DNA of 6,187 nt, from NCBI GenBank assembly GCA_003164825.1, contig PLUH01000080.1, positions 1 through 6,187 on the forward strand, in the 5' to 3' direction. Each line of letters begins with the position of its first letter. Position 1 is the first letter of the stretch. Under the pieces are notes generated by a model that did no database searches, was not told where the DNA came from, and saw only the letters and a list, made by a program, of their open reading frames with translations. Source of the DNA: Hyphomicrobiales bacterium. Its GTDB lineage: Bacteria; Pseudomonadota; Alphaproteobacteria; Rhizobiales; Beijerinckiaceae. The translations under genes and the position numbers were made by a program. Below are positions 5,953-6,187 of the stretch, in pieces.

Positions 5953-6187
5953 TCGAACAGGTCCGGCGCGTCCTTGAGCCGCGGCCATTTGCGATCCTTG
6001 TCCGACAGGACCGGACCTCCGGGCGGCGACGGCCAGGCGATCCCGATCCCCGGATCATCCCAGGCGACGCCCCGGTCATGGGCGGCCGAGTAGGGCGCGG
6101 TCGTCTTGTAGAGAACCTCGACGTCCGGCTCCAGAGTGATGAAAGCGTGGGCAAATCCGATCGGGATCAAGAGCTGGCGCCAGTTTT
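5949..6187 (-). CDS. rfbC: dTDP-4-dehydrorhamnose 3,5-epimerase (RmlC), C-terminal part only
   Basis: The last 78 residues are present; the frame is open to the window edge and the start lies outside. RmlC is a cupin that epimerises C3 and C5 of dTDP-4-keto-6-deoxyglucose. The fragment begins NWRQLLIPIGFAHAF, the strand and turn just before the 'VLYK' strand. It continues VEVLYKTTAPYSAAHDRG, then AWDDPGIGIAWP, and ends PVLSDKDRKWPRL. These match the conserved second half of RmlC in order. The catalytic histidine lies upstream of the fragment. The family is usually about 180 residues, so roughly 100 are missing. The stop TGA overlaps the rfbD ATG. This is the first of the four rfb genes seen here in transcription order, so the operon promoter is not in the window. 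Confidence 0.95.
   Translation of the reverse strand, partial: NWRQLLIPIGFAHAFITLEPDVEVLYKTTAPYSAAHDRGVAWDDPGIGIAWPSPPGGPVLSDKDRKWPRLKDAPDLFE

Noticed and set aside
5275..6093. Open frame of 272 codons on the plus strand opposite rfbD and rfbC
   Set aside because: It is antisense to two well-conserved enzymes and has no fold or motif of its own.

Overview
This 6.2-kb window is GC-rich and looks like chromosomal DNA of an alphaproteobacterium, most likely of the order Hyphomicrobiales (Rhizobiales). The reasons are the protein families present (a DUF1194-type VWA protein and an HtrA-like PDZ protein next to an rfb operon) and a palindromic intergenic repeat whose arms begin CGTCATTGCGAG, a repeat I associate with that group. 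The genus cannot be named from the sequence alone.

Left part (1-1780, plus strand). After a moderately AT-rich leader comes a perfect 16-bp CRP/FNR-type palindrome (174-189). It sits at class-II activator spacing from a plausible -10 box, and it precedes a small exported protein of DUF3828-like type (246-731). The next 287-bp gap holds a large imperfect inverted repeat: 29-nt arms, 27 matching, with a 75-nt interior. It is followed by a secreted VWA protein of the DUF1194 family (1019-1780, GTG start).

Middle (1793-2764, minus strand). A PDZ protein built like a DegP/HtrA (S1C) protease converges on the DUF1194 gene, with 12 bp between the stop codons. By motif alignment all three catalytic positions are replaced (His to Tyr, Asp to Gly, Ser to Gly), and it has no visible signal peptide. 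It is best read as a pseudoprotease.

Right part (2915 to the window end, minus strand, transcribed right to left). Four genes in the order rfbC (partial, cut by the window edge), rfbD, rfbB, rfbA encode the complete route from glucose-1-phosphate to dTDP-L-rhamnose, the donor for O-antigen and exopolysaccharide rhamnose. RfbA makes dTDP-glucose, RfbB dehydrates it to the 4-keto-6-deoxy sugar, RfbC epimerises it and RfbD reduces it. rfbC and rfbD overlap by 4 bases (ATGA). A REP-like palindrome lies between rfbB and rfbA, and a lone half-copy lies just beyond rfbA, so repeat sequence flanks rfbA on both sides.

I saw no CRISPR array, tRNA, rRNA or transposase. The observations most worth following up are the triad-less HtrA-like protein, the large inverted repeat at 767-899 (which carries an anti-Shine-Dalgarno octamer), and the CRP-type site.
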